From NCBI GenBank assembly GCA_963800865.1, contig CAWDCL010000005.1, forward strand, positions 523,885 through 587,884: a stretch of 64,000 nucleotides of DNA. Direction: 5' to 3'. Below the pieces are notes generated by a model. It had not been told where the DNA came from and made no database searches. It was given only the letters and a program-made list of their open reading frames with translations. This DNA is from JALOKP01 sp963800865 (GTDB lineage Bacteria; Acidobacteriota; Polarisedimenticolia; J045). Below are positions 36,366 through 43,743 of the stretch, piece after piece (position 1 is the first letter of the stretch; every line of letters starts with the position of its first letter). A program made the translations under genes and the position numbers.

Positions 36366-37448
36366 CTAGTAGTGGATCTGCGGCGAGATGCGCTTCGCCG
36401 GATCCTGGTAGACCGTGTCCGCGGGCATGCCGGTCTTCGGGTCGTAGGCCACGACCCGGCTGGTGTTGTCGTAGAGGTTGTACTTGACGGCGGCGCGGCC
36501 GGCGGCCAGGTCGATCGTCTGCCAGCCCGTCGCGTCCCGCTCGAAGAACGGGTTGGCGCGGTTCATCGGCACCGTCATCTTCGGCATCGCCTGCTCGGCC
36601 TGGGCGTAGCTCTCGGGGTACGGCCAGGGCCACGCGGTCGCCATCACCGAGTGGAAGGTGATGTTGCCGATCTGGTTGTACTGGATCTGGTGGACGTGGC
36701 CGTAGACCACGGTCGGCGTCCTGAACGGCTGGAGCAGCGCCTGCACCTGTTCGGCGTCGTCGGTCCAGAAGTTCCAGCCCTTGTAGATCTTCTGGAGCGG
36801 CGAGTGCGAGAAGACGACCAGCGGCGTCTCCTTGCCGACCTTCGACAGGTCGTCGGCCAACCAGGCGCGCTGCTTCTCGCCGACCATGAAGGGTGACCCG
36901 TTCGGGTTGTCGAGGCCGGCCATCTCGAGCATCCGCTGCTGGGCGGTCGGCCAGCGCTTGTAGGTCCATTCGTCGGTGGTGAGGATGCTGTTGAGCACGA
37001 CGAAGTGGACCCCCTTGTGGTCGAAGCTGTAGTACTGCGGGCCGAAGAGCTTCGACCAGTACTCCCCGAGGTCGAGGTAGTAGTCGTGCTCGCCCATCAC
37101 GCAGCGGAGCTTCCCCTGGAGCTTCGACAGCATCTCGGCGCCGTGGTCCAGCTCGGCCTGGTTGCCGAGCTGCGCCAGGTCGCCACCGAACATCACGAAG
37201 TCCGGGGCCGGGGTGAGCAGGTTGGTCTCCGCGACGGCCCGGATCAGGCCGCGATCCCAGTTGCGGACGAACTGCGTCCCCTTGATGTGCTGGATGTGCG
37301 CGTCGGAGATGTAGGCGAAGGTGAAGTTCTGGGCCGGGTCGGCAAACGCCAGCTCGACGAGGCTCACGGGAAGAGCCGTCGCGGCGGCCGCGGCCCCCGC
37401 GGTCCTCAGGAAGGCCCGCCGGTCGACGGTGGTGATGGCTTCGTTCAT
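36366..37448 (-). CDS. Tat-exported calcineurin-like metallophosphoesterase
   Basis: The 360-residue protein has a twin-arginine signal (DRRAFLRTAGAAAA, residues 9-22) and the metallophosphoesterase motifs in order: SDAH (D49, H51), GGDLAQLG, GEHD in place of the usual GNHD, SHSPL and GHVHQ. The Asn-to-Glu change at a metal-bridging position is unusual and may alter metal binding. Substrate is unknown. GAAGGAGGAG precedes the ATG, and it sits 16 bases after the peroxidase stop, so it belongs to the same transcript. Confidence 0.8.
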   Translation of the reverse strand: MNEAITTVDRRAFLRTAGAAAAATALPVSLVELAFADPAQNFTFAYISDAHIQHIKGTQFVRNWDRGLIRAVAETNLLTPAPDFVMFGGDLAQLGNQAELDHGAEMLSKLQGKLRCVMGEHDYYLDLGEYWSKLFGPQYYSFDHKGVHFVVLNSILTTDEWTYKRWPTAQQRMLEMAGLDNPNGSPFMVGEKQRAWLADDLSKVGKETPLVVFSHSPLQKIYKGWNFWTDDAEQVQALLQPFRTPTVVYGHVHQIQYNQIGNITFHSVMATAWPWPYPESYAQAEQAMPKMTVPMNRANPFFERDATGWQTIDLAAGRAAVKYNLYDNTSRVVAYDPKTGMPADTVYQDPAKRISPQIHY

Positions 37449-37464
37449 CCGCTCCTCCTTCCCG

Positions 37465-38613
37465 TCACTTCTTGGCCGCGGGCGCGGCCGCAGGGGCGTA
37501 CTCGGGGCTGGTGAGCGTCTCCATGAACGCCACGAGGTCGTCGATCTCGGGATCGGTCAGGTTGAGCGGCCGGATGCCGCCGCTGAGGAAGTCGTTCACC
37601 GGGTCGCCGGCCTTGGTCACGCCGCCGTTGTTGTAGTGGACGACGACCTCGCGCAGCGTCTTGAGGCTGCCGTCGTGCATGTACGGCGCCGTCACCGCGA
37701 TGTTCCGGAGGGTCGGCGTCTTGAACGAGCCCAGGTCGTCGAGGCCCCGCGTCACCGCGAAGCGCCCCAGCTCCGAGGTCCGCTTGTCGCTCAGGACCTG
37801 CTTGTCGACCTCCGCCAGCGTGGCCTGGGCCTTGAGGAACTGCTTCGCCAGGGGTGGAACGTCCTTCTGGATCGCGTTGATGCCGATGCCGACGTTGTGG
37901 AACCGGTTGTCGGTGAAGATCGCCTGGGTCTGCTCGATCACGTGGCAGGAGACGCACCGCCCCTTGTTCACGTACAGGTCGAAGCCCCGCTTGGCGGCGT
38001 CGTTGACCGCCTTCGCCTCCCCGCCGAAGTACCAGCGGTCGAAGGGCGAGTTCCCGGAGACCTGCGTGCGCTCGAACGCAGCGATCGCCTGCGTCACCTC
38101 GACCATCGTGATCGCGTTCCCGCTCTTCGTAAAGACCGCCTGGAAGGCCTGGACGTACTCCGGGTCGGTTCGGACGATCTTCAGGATCGGGTCGTGGTTC
38201 GGAAGTCCCATCTCGACCGGGTTGACGAACGGGTGGAGCGCCTGGTCCTCGAGGTCGGGCGAGCGCCCGTCCCAGAACATCTTCTCCATGTAGACGGCGT
38301 TGACGACGGTCGGCGCGTTGCGCGTCCCGTTCAACTTCCGGATCCCCTCGGAGACCGGGAGCGGGCTGTCGGTGAAGGCCTTGGTGGCGTCGTGGCAGTT
38401 GGCACATGCCACCTCGCCGGTCGAGCTGAACCGTTTGTCGTGGAAGAGCTTCTTGCCCAGCGCGACCTTGGCCTCGGACTGCGGGTTGTGCGCCGAGACA
38501 GGCGCGGGCGGCAGGCCGAGCGGAGGGCCTCCCGCGGTGTCGCCGCCGCTCGCCGGCAGGGCGGCGGCCAGCGCCCCCAGGACGAAGAGCGCCGCGTTTC
38601 TCTGGATCCGCAT
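37465..38613 (-). CDS. dihaem cytochrome c peroxidase (CcpA/MauG family)
   Basis: The 382-residue protein has a signal peptide and two haem c sites: CANCH at 70-74 and CVSCH at 220-224. PTVVNAVYMEKMFWDGRSPD, NPVEMG and APYMHDGSLKTLREVV are typical of bacterial dihaem peroxidases, which reduce hydrogen peroxide in the periplasm. It starts four bases after the Fur-family regulator stop with GAGGAGGTG before the ATG, so the regulator and enzyme are cotranscribed. A MauG-like role in protein modification cannot be excluded. Confidence 0.85.
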   Translation of the reverse strand: MRIQRNAALFVLGALAAALPASGGDTAGGPPLGLPPAPVSAHNPQSEAKVALGKKLFHDKRFSSTGEVACANCHDATKAFTDSPLPVSEGIRKLNGTRNAPTVVNAVYMEKMFWDGRSPDLEDQALHPFVNPVEMGLPNHDPILKIVRTDPEYVQAFQAVFTKSGNAITMVEVTQAIAAFERTQVSGNSPFDRWYFGGEAKAVNDAAKRGFDLYVNKGRCVSCHVIEQTQAIFTDNRFHNVGIGINAIQKDVPPLAKQFLKAQATLAEVDKQVLSDKRTSELGRFAVTRGLDDLGSFKTPTLRNIAVTAPYMHDGSLKTLREVVVHYNNGGVTKAGDPVNDFLSGGIRPLNLTDPEIDDLVAFMETLTSPEYAPAAAPAAKK

Positions 38614-38617
38614 CGCT

Positions 38618-39130
38618 TCACCTCCTCTTCTTCTTGCTTGCCTGCTGGCTCGCAGGCCGGGGCGTGCGCGGCGGCCGCCGGCGCCCCGACAGCGGGGTGC
38701 GGCAGGCTCGGCACAGGCCGTGAAACTGCACGACGAAGTCGCTGACCTCGAAACCGAGGCGCGACGTATCCGGCATGGGAAGGGCGTCGAGCGCCGGGTC
38801 GACGATGTCGATCACCGCCTCGCACCCGCTGCAGACCAGGTGGTGGTGCGCGTCGAGCCGCGCGTCGTAGCGGGCGGCACGTCCCGGGACGCCCGCCTTG
38901 GCGAGCAGCCCCAGGCGCACGAAGGTCTCGAGCGTGCGGTGGATCGTCGCGCGCGACACGCCGGGGAGGCGCCGGCGCGCGATCGCCAGGACGTCGTCGA
39001 CCGTCGGGTGCTCGTCGCGCTCGAGGACGACGTCGAGGATGATGCGCCGCTGCACGGTGAGCGGAAGCCCCTGCTCGCGGCAGAGCGCTTCGAACTGCTG
39101 GCGTCGCCTGTCCCGCTGGTGCGCGTCCAC
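38618..39130 (-). CDS. Fur/PerR-family transcriptional regulator
   Basis: The 170-residue protein has a winged helix (residues about 20-80, with RATIHRTLETFVRLGLL) and a metal-binding domain with HHHLVCSGC (C100, C103) and CRAC (C140, C143), the structural zinc site of PerR, Fur and Zur proteins. Its tail is basic (SKKKRR). Leading a peroxidase operon, it is more likely a peroxide sensor than an iron regulator, but the sequence alone does not settle this. A 7-1-7 palindrome 54 bases upstream is its likely operator. Confidence 0.8.
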   Translation of the reverse strand: MDAHQRDRRRQQFEALCREQGLPLTVQRRIILDVVLERDEHPTVDDVLAIARRRLPGVSRATIHRTLETFVRLGLLAKAGVPGRAARYDARLDAHHHLVCSGCEAVIDIVDPALDALPMPDTSRLGFEVSDFVVQFHGLCRACRTPLSGRRRPPRTPRPASQQASKKKRR

Positions 39131-39184
39131 GAATCGCTCCCGGCGCGGGGGAACTGCGTCGACTCGTTGAGACGGTATGGCAGA

Positions 39185-39199
39185 TGAGATCTGATCTCA
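39185..39199 (-). promoter_or_regulatory. 7-1-7 palindrome, candidate Fur/PerR box
   Basis: TGAGATC, T, GATCTCA is a perfect inverted repeat with the 7-1-7 geometry of Fur and PerR boxes. It lies between the AhpD-like gene and the regulator. On the minus strand TTGAGA at 39195-39200 and TACCGT 17 bases on could be -35 and -10, which would put the palindrome inside the promoter, so the regulator would repress its own operon. Confidence 0.6.
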
Positions 39200-39251
39200 A
39201 GGGCTGAGAGCAAGCGAAACGGTCGCAGTAAGCCCCGCTCCCGGCGCCGCG

Positions 39252-39641
39252 TTACGCCAGTTCGGCCAGGTTCCGCCCGGCCTTCTGGGCCTCCCGCAGC
39301 TGGCCCAGCGTGTCGACCGCGTGGCGCAGGTGCGGGATGACGATCGAGCCGCCGACGACCAGCGCGACGTTGAGCGCCTCGAGCAGCTCCTCGTCGGTGC
39401 TCCCCTGCCGGGCGCACTGGATCAGGTGGTAGTCGATGCAGTCGTTGCAGCGCAGCACCGTCGACGCGACGAGGCCGAGCAACTCCTTCGTCCGAGCCGG
39501 GAGCGCGCCGTCGACGTAGGCCTGGGTGTCGAGGTTGAAGAAGCGCTTGATGCCGAGCGGACCGCTCCCGAGAATCTTCTCGTTCATCGCCTTGCGGTAG
39601 GTCGCGTATCCGTCGAGGTCGAACCGGGAGCCGTCGGCCAT
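39252..39641 (-). CDS. AhpD-like carboxymuconolactone decarboxylase family protein
   Basis: The 129-residue protein has the AhpD-type redox centre CNDC (C65, C68) followed by IDYHL (H72), as in peroxidase-linked disulphide reductases of the CMD family. It probably reduces peroxides or a peroxiredoxin partner in the cytosol. GGAGGATCAGGC precedes the ATG, and CTAAATT further up is a possible -10. It lies upstream of the Fur/peroxidase operon on the same strand, which fits a shared oxidative-stress role. Confidence 0.8.
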   Translation of the reverse strand: MADGSRFDLDGYATYRKAMNEKILGSGPLGIKRFFNLDTQAYVDGALPARTKELLGLVASTVLRCNDCIDYHLIQCARQGSTDEELLEALNVALVVGGSIVIPHLRHAVDTLGQLREAQKAGRNLAELA

Positions 39642-39739
39642 GCCTGATCCTCCGGTCCGCGGCGGCTCTTGACGCGCCGCGGGGGTGGCCTCAATTTAGC
39701 GCGATTCCCGGAGCGCTACGAGGTGAGGAGATCCCGCGC

Positions 39740-40213
39740 GTGAACAGGACGAGCGCCGCCGGCCTGGCCGACCGCTACGAGCGGATCGCAGGGCAGCTCG
39801 CCGAGCTGTTCGCGAAGACTCCCGACGCCACGGCGCGGATGGCGACGGCGGTCGCGCTCCTGCACCACAAGATGCCGCACTTCTTCTGGACCGGGTTCTA
39901 CCGGCTCGTGGACGGCGACCTGGTCGTCGGGCCCTACCAGGGGCCGCTCGCCTGCCAGGTCCTCGAGCGCGACCGGGGGGTCTGCTGGGCCGGCGTCCAC
40001 CGCGCCGCACCGGTCCTGGTCCCGGACGTTCACGCGTTCCCCGGCCACATCGCCTGCGACTCCCGATCGCAGAGCGAAGTCGTCGTGCCCCTCCGCGACG
40101 CCCCGGGCCGGGTCGTCGGGGTGCTCGACGTCGACAGCGACAAGCCCGACGCGTTCTCGGAGACCGATGTTCTCGGGCTCGAGAGGATCGTCGGTATGAT
40201 CTACGGGCGCTGA
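39740..40213 (+). CDS. free methionine-R-sulfoxide reductase (GAF domain)
   Basis: The 157-residue GAF-domain protein has the three cysteines of fRMsr enzymes: C72 in GPLACQV, C82 in RGVCWAG and C106 in PGHIACDS, with the family stretch VPDVHAFPGHIACDS. It reduces free methionine-R-sulfoxide in the cytosol using thioredoxin. GTG start follows AGGTGAGGAG. It is transcribed away from the peroxide-defence genes and ends 27 bases before the Phe hydroxylase gene. Confidence 0.88.
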   Translation: MNRTSAAGLADRYERIAGQLAELFAKTPDATARMATAVALLHHKMPHFFWTGFYRLVDGDLVVGPYQGPLACQVLERDRGVCWAGVHRAAPVLVPDVHAFPGHIACDSRSQSEVVVPLRDAPGRVVGVLDVDSDKPDAFSETDVLGLERIVGMIYGR

Positions 40214-40240
40214 CGCGCGCGGACACTGCCGGAGACCGCC

Positions 40241-41059
40241 ATGGACACCTCGCTCATCCAGCTCGACGCCGACCACCCCGGGTTCAACGACGCCGTCTAC
40301 CGCGCGCGCCGCGACGAGATCGCGCGCCTTGCGATGAACCACAAGGAGGGCGATCCGCCGCCGCGCGTCACCTACACGGACAGCGAGACGGCGACCTGGG
40401 GCACCGTGCTGCGGGAGCTGCGCAAGCTGTTCCCGAAGCACGCCTGCCGCGAGTTCAACGACGTCTTCGAGGAGATCGGCTACCGCGAGGACCGGATCGC
40501 GCAGCAGGCCGACCTGCACGCCTTCCTGCGCCAGAAGACCGGCTTCTCGGTCTCGCCGGTCGCGGGGCTGGTCAGCTCGCGCGACTTCCTCGGGGCGCTG
40601 GCGCGGCGGGTCTTCCCCTGCACGCAGTACATCCGGCACCACAGCTCGCCGTACTACACGCCGGAGCCGGACATCTGCCACGAGATGCTCGGCCACATCC
40701 CGATGCTGGCCAACCGCGACTTCTCGAACCTGACGCAGAAGTTCGGCGACGCCTCGATCGGGGCGACCGACGCCGAGATCGACCAGCTCGGGCGGCTCTA
40801 CTGGTACACGGTGGAATTCGGGGTGGTGCGGCAGGACGGCCAGCTGCGGGCCTACGGCGCGGGCCTCCTGTCGAGCTTCGGGGAACTGGAGAACTCCCTG
40901 TCGGGGAAGGCCGAGATCCGCCCCTTCGACCCCGAGGTGGTGCGGCAGATCGTCTACCCGATCACGACCTACCAGCCGTTCCTGTTCGAGGTCTCCTCGA
41001 TCGCCGAGGCGTTCGACCGGATGTCGGCCTTCGTGGAGCGGATGAAGGCCGAGCGCTGA
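40241..41059 (+). CDS. phhA: phenylalanine 4-monooxygenase
   Basis: The 272-residue pterin-dependent aromatic amino acid hydroxylase shows the iron ligands H147 and H152 in CHEMLGH and E192 in YWYTVEFG, plus IRHHSSPYYTPEPD. It converts phenylalanine to tyrosine and leads the catabolic genes that follow. The length is normal for the bacterial monomeric enzyme. No pterin carbinolamine dehydratase gene is visible in the window. Confidence 0.93.
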   Translation: MDTSLIQLDADHPGFNDAVYRARRDEIARLAMNHKEGDPPPRVTYTDSETATWGTVLRELRKLFPKHACREFNDVFEEIGYREDRIAQQADLHAFLRQKTGFSVSPVAGLVSSRDFLGALARRVFPCTQYIRHHSSPYYTPEPDICHEMLGHIPMLANRDFSNLTQKFGDASIGATDAEIDQLGRLYWYTVEFGVVRQDGQLRAYGAGLLSSFGELENSLSGKAEIRPFDPEVVRQIVYPITTYQPFLFEVSSIAEAFDRMSAFVERMKAER

Positions 41060-41148
41060 CGAGGTTCGGCGTACCCGCTCGTTAGCCGTCAATTTCCGCA
41101 GGAGCGGCGGCCCCTCCAGCCGTCTCGCCCCGCGTCCCGGACCCGGCT

Positions 41149-41154
41149 AACATG
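41149..41154 (+). promoter_or_regulatory. candidate -10 element of hppD (TAACAT)
   Basis: TAACAT lies 47 bases before the HPPD ATG in the 142-base gap after phhA. It is the same hexamer as before the M24 peptidase gene. Confidence 0.35.
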
Positions 41155-41201
41155 CCGGTCTCACGTCTTCCCGGGGCCCGGACAGCGGGCCGGAGAGCCT
41201 C

Positions 41202-42401
41202 ATGTCGATCGCGCCCGACGCGCCGAAGAACCTCGGCATCATCGGCTGGGACCACTACGAGTTCATCGTTCACGACCTCGAGCGCAGCCAGCGCTTCTAC
41301 ACCCGCATGATGGACATGCCGCAGGCCGGCCGCCTGGACGAGCGCGTCGCCGCCGAGCGCGGCGAGAAAGGGCTGCTCTTCCGCGCCGGCAAGGCGACGT
41401 TCGCGTGCTTCACGCCGACCGAGCGCAACAGCCGCGCCGAGCGCTGGCTCCGGCGTCACCCGGACGGGGTCGCCGTCATGGCCCTGCGCGTCCGCGACCT
41501 CGAGCAGGCGCGGCAGCTCCTCGCCGGCCGCGGTGCGACTTTCTGCACCGGCACCCTCGAGGCGACCGACCACACCGGCGCCCCGTACCGCTGGTTCGAG
41601 ATCGCGACCTCGCTCGGCGACGTGCGCTTTCGCTTCATCGAGCGCGGCGCGGGGGCGCTGCCCCCGGGCTTCCTGCCGCTTGCCGAATCCCCGTCCGAGC
41701 AGAACCGCTACGGCTTCCAGGTCATCGACCATGTCACCTCCAATTTCCTGACGATCGCCCCCCACATCGCGTGGCTGCGCGACGTGATGGGGATGGAGGA
41801 GTACTGGCGGGTCCACTTCCACACCGCCGACGTCACGCGGCGCAAGGATTTCGGCTCCGGACTGGCCTCGATCGTGATGTGGGACCCCGAGTCCGGGATC
41901 AAGCTCGCCAACAACGAGCCGGTGACTCCCAATTACGAGGCCAGCCAGATCTACACCTTCGTCGAATCCAACCACGGCGCCGGGGTGCAGCACATCGCCT
42001 TCCACGTGCCGCAGATCATCCCGGCGGTCGACGGCCTGCGGCGCGGCGGGATCGAGTTCCTCGAGACCCCGGCGACCTACTACGACATGCTGCCGGAGCG
42101 GCTCGTGCAGCAGAAGGTCGGGACCATGAAGGAGGAGATCGAGACGCTTCGGCGGCTCGGGATCCTCGTCGACGGCGCCGACGACCGCTACCTGCTCCAG
42201 ATCTTCATGGTCGAGGGCGGCGTGCTCTACGACGACCTCCACGCCGGCCCGTTCTTCTACGAGGTGATCCAGCGCTGCGGGTCCCGGAGCTTCGGCGAGG
42301 GGAACTTCCGCGCGCTGTTCGAGGCGATCGAGCGCGACCAGGTCTCGCGCGGCGTCGTCACGTCCGCGCCGTCGCAGCTGGACGCTGGCGCCGGATCGTG
42401 A
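41202..42401 (+). CDS. hppD: 4-hydroxyphenylpyruvate dioxygenase
   Basis: The 399-residue protein has two VOC/glyoxalase-type domains. Iron ligands are H177 (VIDHVT), H264 (VQHIAF) and E354 (PFFYEVIQR), the set known for HPPD. It makes homogentisate from 4-hydroxyphenylpyruvate. It lies between the Phe hydroxylase and the homogentisate dioxygenase, which supports HPPD over the related hydroxymandelate synthase. A palindromic repeat array follows its stop. Confidence 0.92.
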   Translation: MSIAPDAPKNLGIIGWDHYEFIVHDLERSQRFYTRMMDMPQAGRLDERVAAERGEKGLLFRAGKATFACFTPTERNSRAERWLRRHPDGVAVMALRVRDLEQARQLLAGRGATFCTGTLEATDHTGAPYRWFEIATSLGDVRFRFIERGAGALPPGFLPLAESPSEQNRYGFQVIDHVTSNFLTIAPHIAWLRDVMGMEEYWRVHFHTADVTRRKDFGSGLASIVMWDPESGIKLANNEPVTPNYEASQIYTFVESNHGAGVQHIAFHVPQIIPAVDGLRRGGIEFLETPATYYDMLPERLVQQKVGTMKEEIETLRRLGILVDGADDRYLLQIFMVEGGVLYDDLHAGPFFYEVIQRCGSRSFGEGNFRALFEAIERDQVSRGVVTSAPSQLDAGAGS

Positions 42402-42424
42402 GCGGCGTGGGGGGGCCGCCGTGC

Positions 42425-42559
42425 GGGCCGCCACGGAGGGCGGCCCCTACGGCCCCCGCCCCGAACGGTAGGGGCCGGCCTCCGTGCCGGCCCGCAGGAC
42501 GCAGGGGCCGGCCTCCGTGCCGGCCCGGAAGACGCAGGGACCGGCCTTCGTGCCGGCCC
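42425..42559. repeat. 26-bp palindromic repeats, three of them in a 33-bp tandem array
   Basis: A reverse copy lies at 42425-42450. Three direct copies start at 42468, 42501 and 42534, exactly 33 bp apart, with seven-base spacers (GCAGGAC, GGAAGAC). The third copy has diverged at two positions. The array fills the gap between hppD and hmgA, and because 33 is a multiple of three the hmgA frame stays open through it, but the proteins do not match there. Confidence 0.9.
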
Positions 42560-42576
42560 GCGGGAAAGGTGAACGG

Positions 42577-43743
42577 ATGATCCACCGGATGCAGCTGGGC
42601 GACGTGCCGAAGAAGCACCACATCGTCTTCAAGCCGGGCGGGAAGCTGGCCTTCGAGCACTGCTTCACGCGCCAGGGGTTCGACGGCGCCTACACGATCA
42701 TGTATCACCGCGAGCCCCCGCACTGGGTGGCGACCGAGGAGGATCTCGGCGCGCACCCGGGCCTCGCCGGCTCGGACTGGGACGGCCCGCTGCGCCGCCG
42801 GCACTTCGTGACCTCCCGGATGGCGCCGGGCGGCTCGCCATTCACGGGCCGCAGGCTGCTGCTGGAGAATGCCGACGTCGGCGTCTTCATGGTTCACGCC
42901 GACCGCGACGACGAGACCGTCGTCAGCAACGGCGACGGCGACGAACTGGTCTTCGTGCACCGCGGATCGGGACGGCTCGAGACGCCGCTGGGCGTCGTCC
43001 GCTTCGGCCCCGAGGACTACGTCTACGTTCCGCGCGCCCTGCCCTGCCGCTGGCGGCTCGACGGCCCCGCGTCGATGTTCATCACGGAGGGACGCAGCTA
43101 CATCGACCTGCCGAAGCAGTTCCGCAACGCCTACGGGCAGCTGACGATGGACGCCCCCTACTGTCACCGCGATTTCCGGGGTCCCGAGTGGCCCGCCGGC
43201 GGCCCGGAGTCGCTGGGCGCCCCGGCGCGCCTGATCGCGCAGCGGTACGGCCGGCTGACCGCCTTCACGCTCGGCTCCGACCCCTTCAACGTGGTCGGCT
43301 GGGACGGCAGCATGTGGCCGTTCGCGTTCAACATCCGCAACTACCAGCCGCGGACCGGCCTGGTGCACCTCCCGCCGACGATCCACCTGACCTTCGCCGG
43401 GGGCGGCTTCATCGTCTGCTCGTTCGTGCCGCGCAAGACCGATTTCCACCCGCAGGCGATCCCGTGCCCCTACCCGCACTCGTCGGTTCACTGCGACGAG
43501 GTGATCTACTACGTGGAGGGGAACTTCACGAGCCGCAAGGGGATCGAGCCGGGCTCGGTCTCGCTCCACCCGATGGGCATGCCGCACGGGCCGCACCCCG
43601 GCACCTACGAGGCCTCGATCGGCACGACCGAGACCAGCGAGCTGGCGGTCATGCTCGACACGTTCAAGGCCCTGCTGCCGACCGGCAACGCGCGCGGCAT
43701 CGAGGACAAGGGCTACAACCTCAGCTGGGCGCCCCACCTGTGA
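42577..43743 (+). CDS. hmgA: homogentisate 1,2-dioxygenase
   Basis: The 388-residue protein carries HCDEVIYYVEG (about 305-315, including an iron-binding His/Glu pair) and HPMGMPHGPHPG (331-342), both family signatures. It opens the ring of homogentisate to maleylacetoacetate. The ATG at 42577 follows GGGAAAGGTGAACGG; the open frame upstream is repeat sequence. The stop overlaps the next start (GTGA). Maleylacetoacetate isomerase and fumarylacetoacetase are not in this window. Confidence 0.92.
   Translation: MIHRMQLGDVPKKHHIVFKPGGKLAFEHCFTRQGFDGAYTIMYHREPPHWVATEEDLGAHPGLAGSDWDGPLRRRHFVTSRMAPGGSPFTGRRLLLENADVGVFMVHADRDDETVVSNGDGDELVFVHRGSGRLETPLGVVRFGPEDYVYVPRALPCRWRLDGPASMFITEGRSYIDLPKQFRNAYGQLTMDAPYCHRDFRGPEWPAGGPESLGAPARLIAQRYGRLTAFTLGSDPFNVVGWDGSMWPFAFNIRNYQPRTGLVHLPPTIHLTFAGGGFIVCSFVPRKTDFHPQAIPCPYPHSSVHCDEVIYYVEGNFTSRKGIEPGSVSLHPMGMPHGPHPGTYEASIGTTETSELAVMLDTFKALLPTGNARGIEDKGYNLSWAPHL

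Noticed and set aside
42468..42559. Regular repeats that might be a small CRISPR array
   Set aside because: Spacers are only seven bases and similar to each other, the repeat also occurs singly elsewhere, and no cas genes are present.
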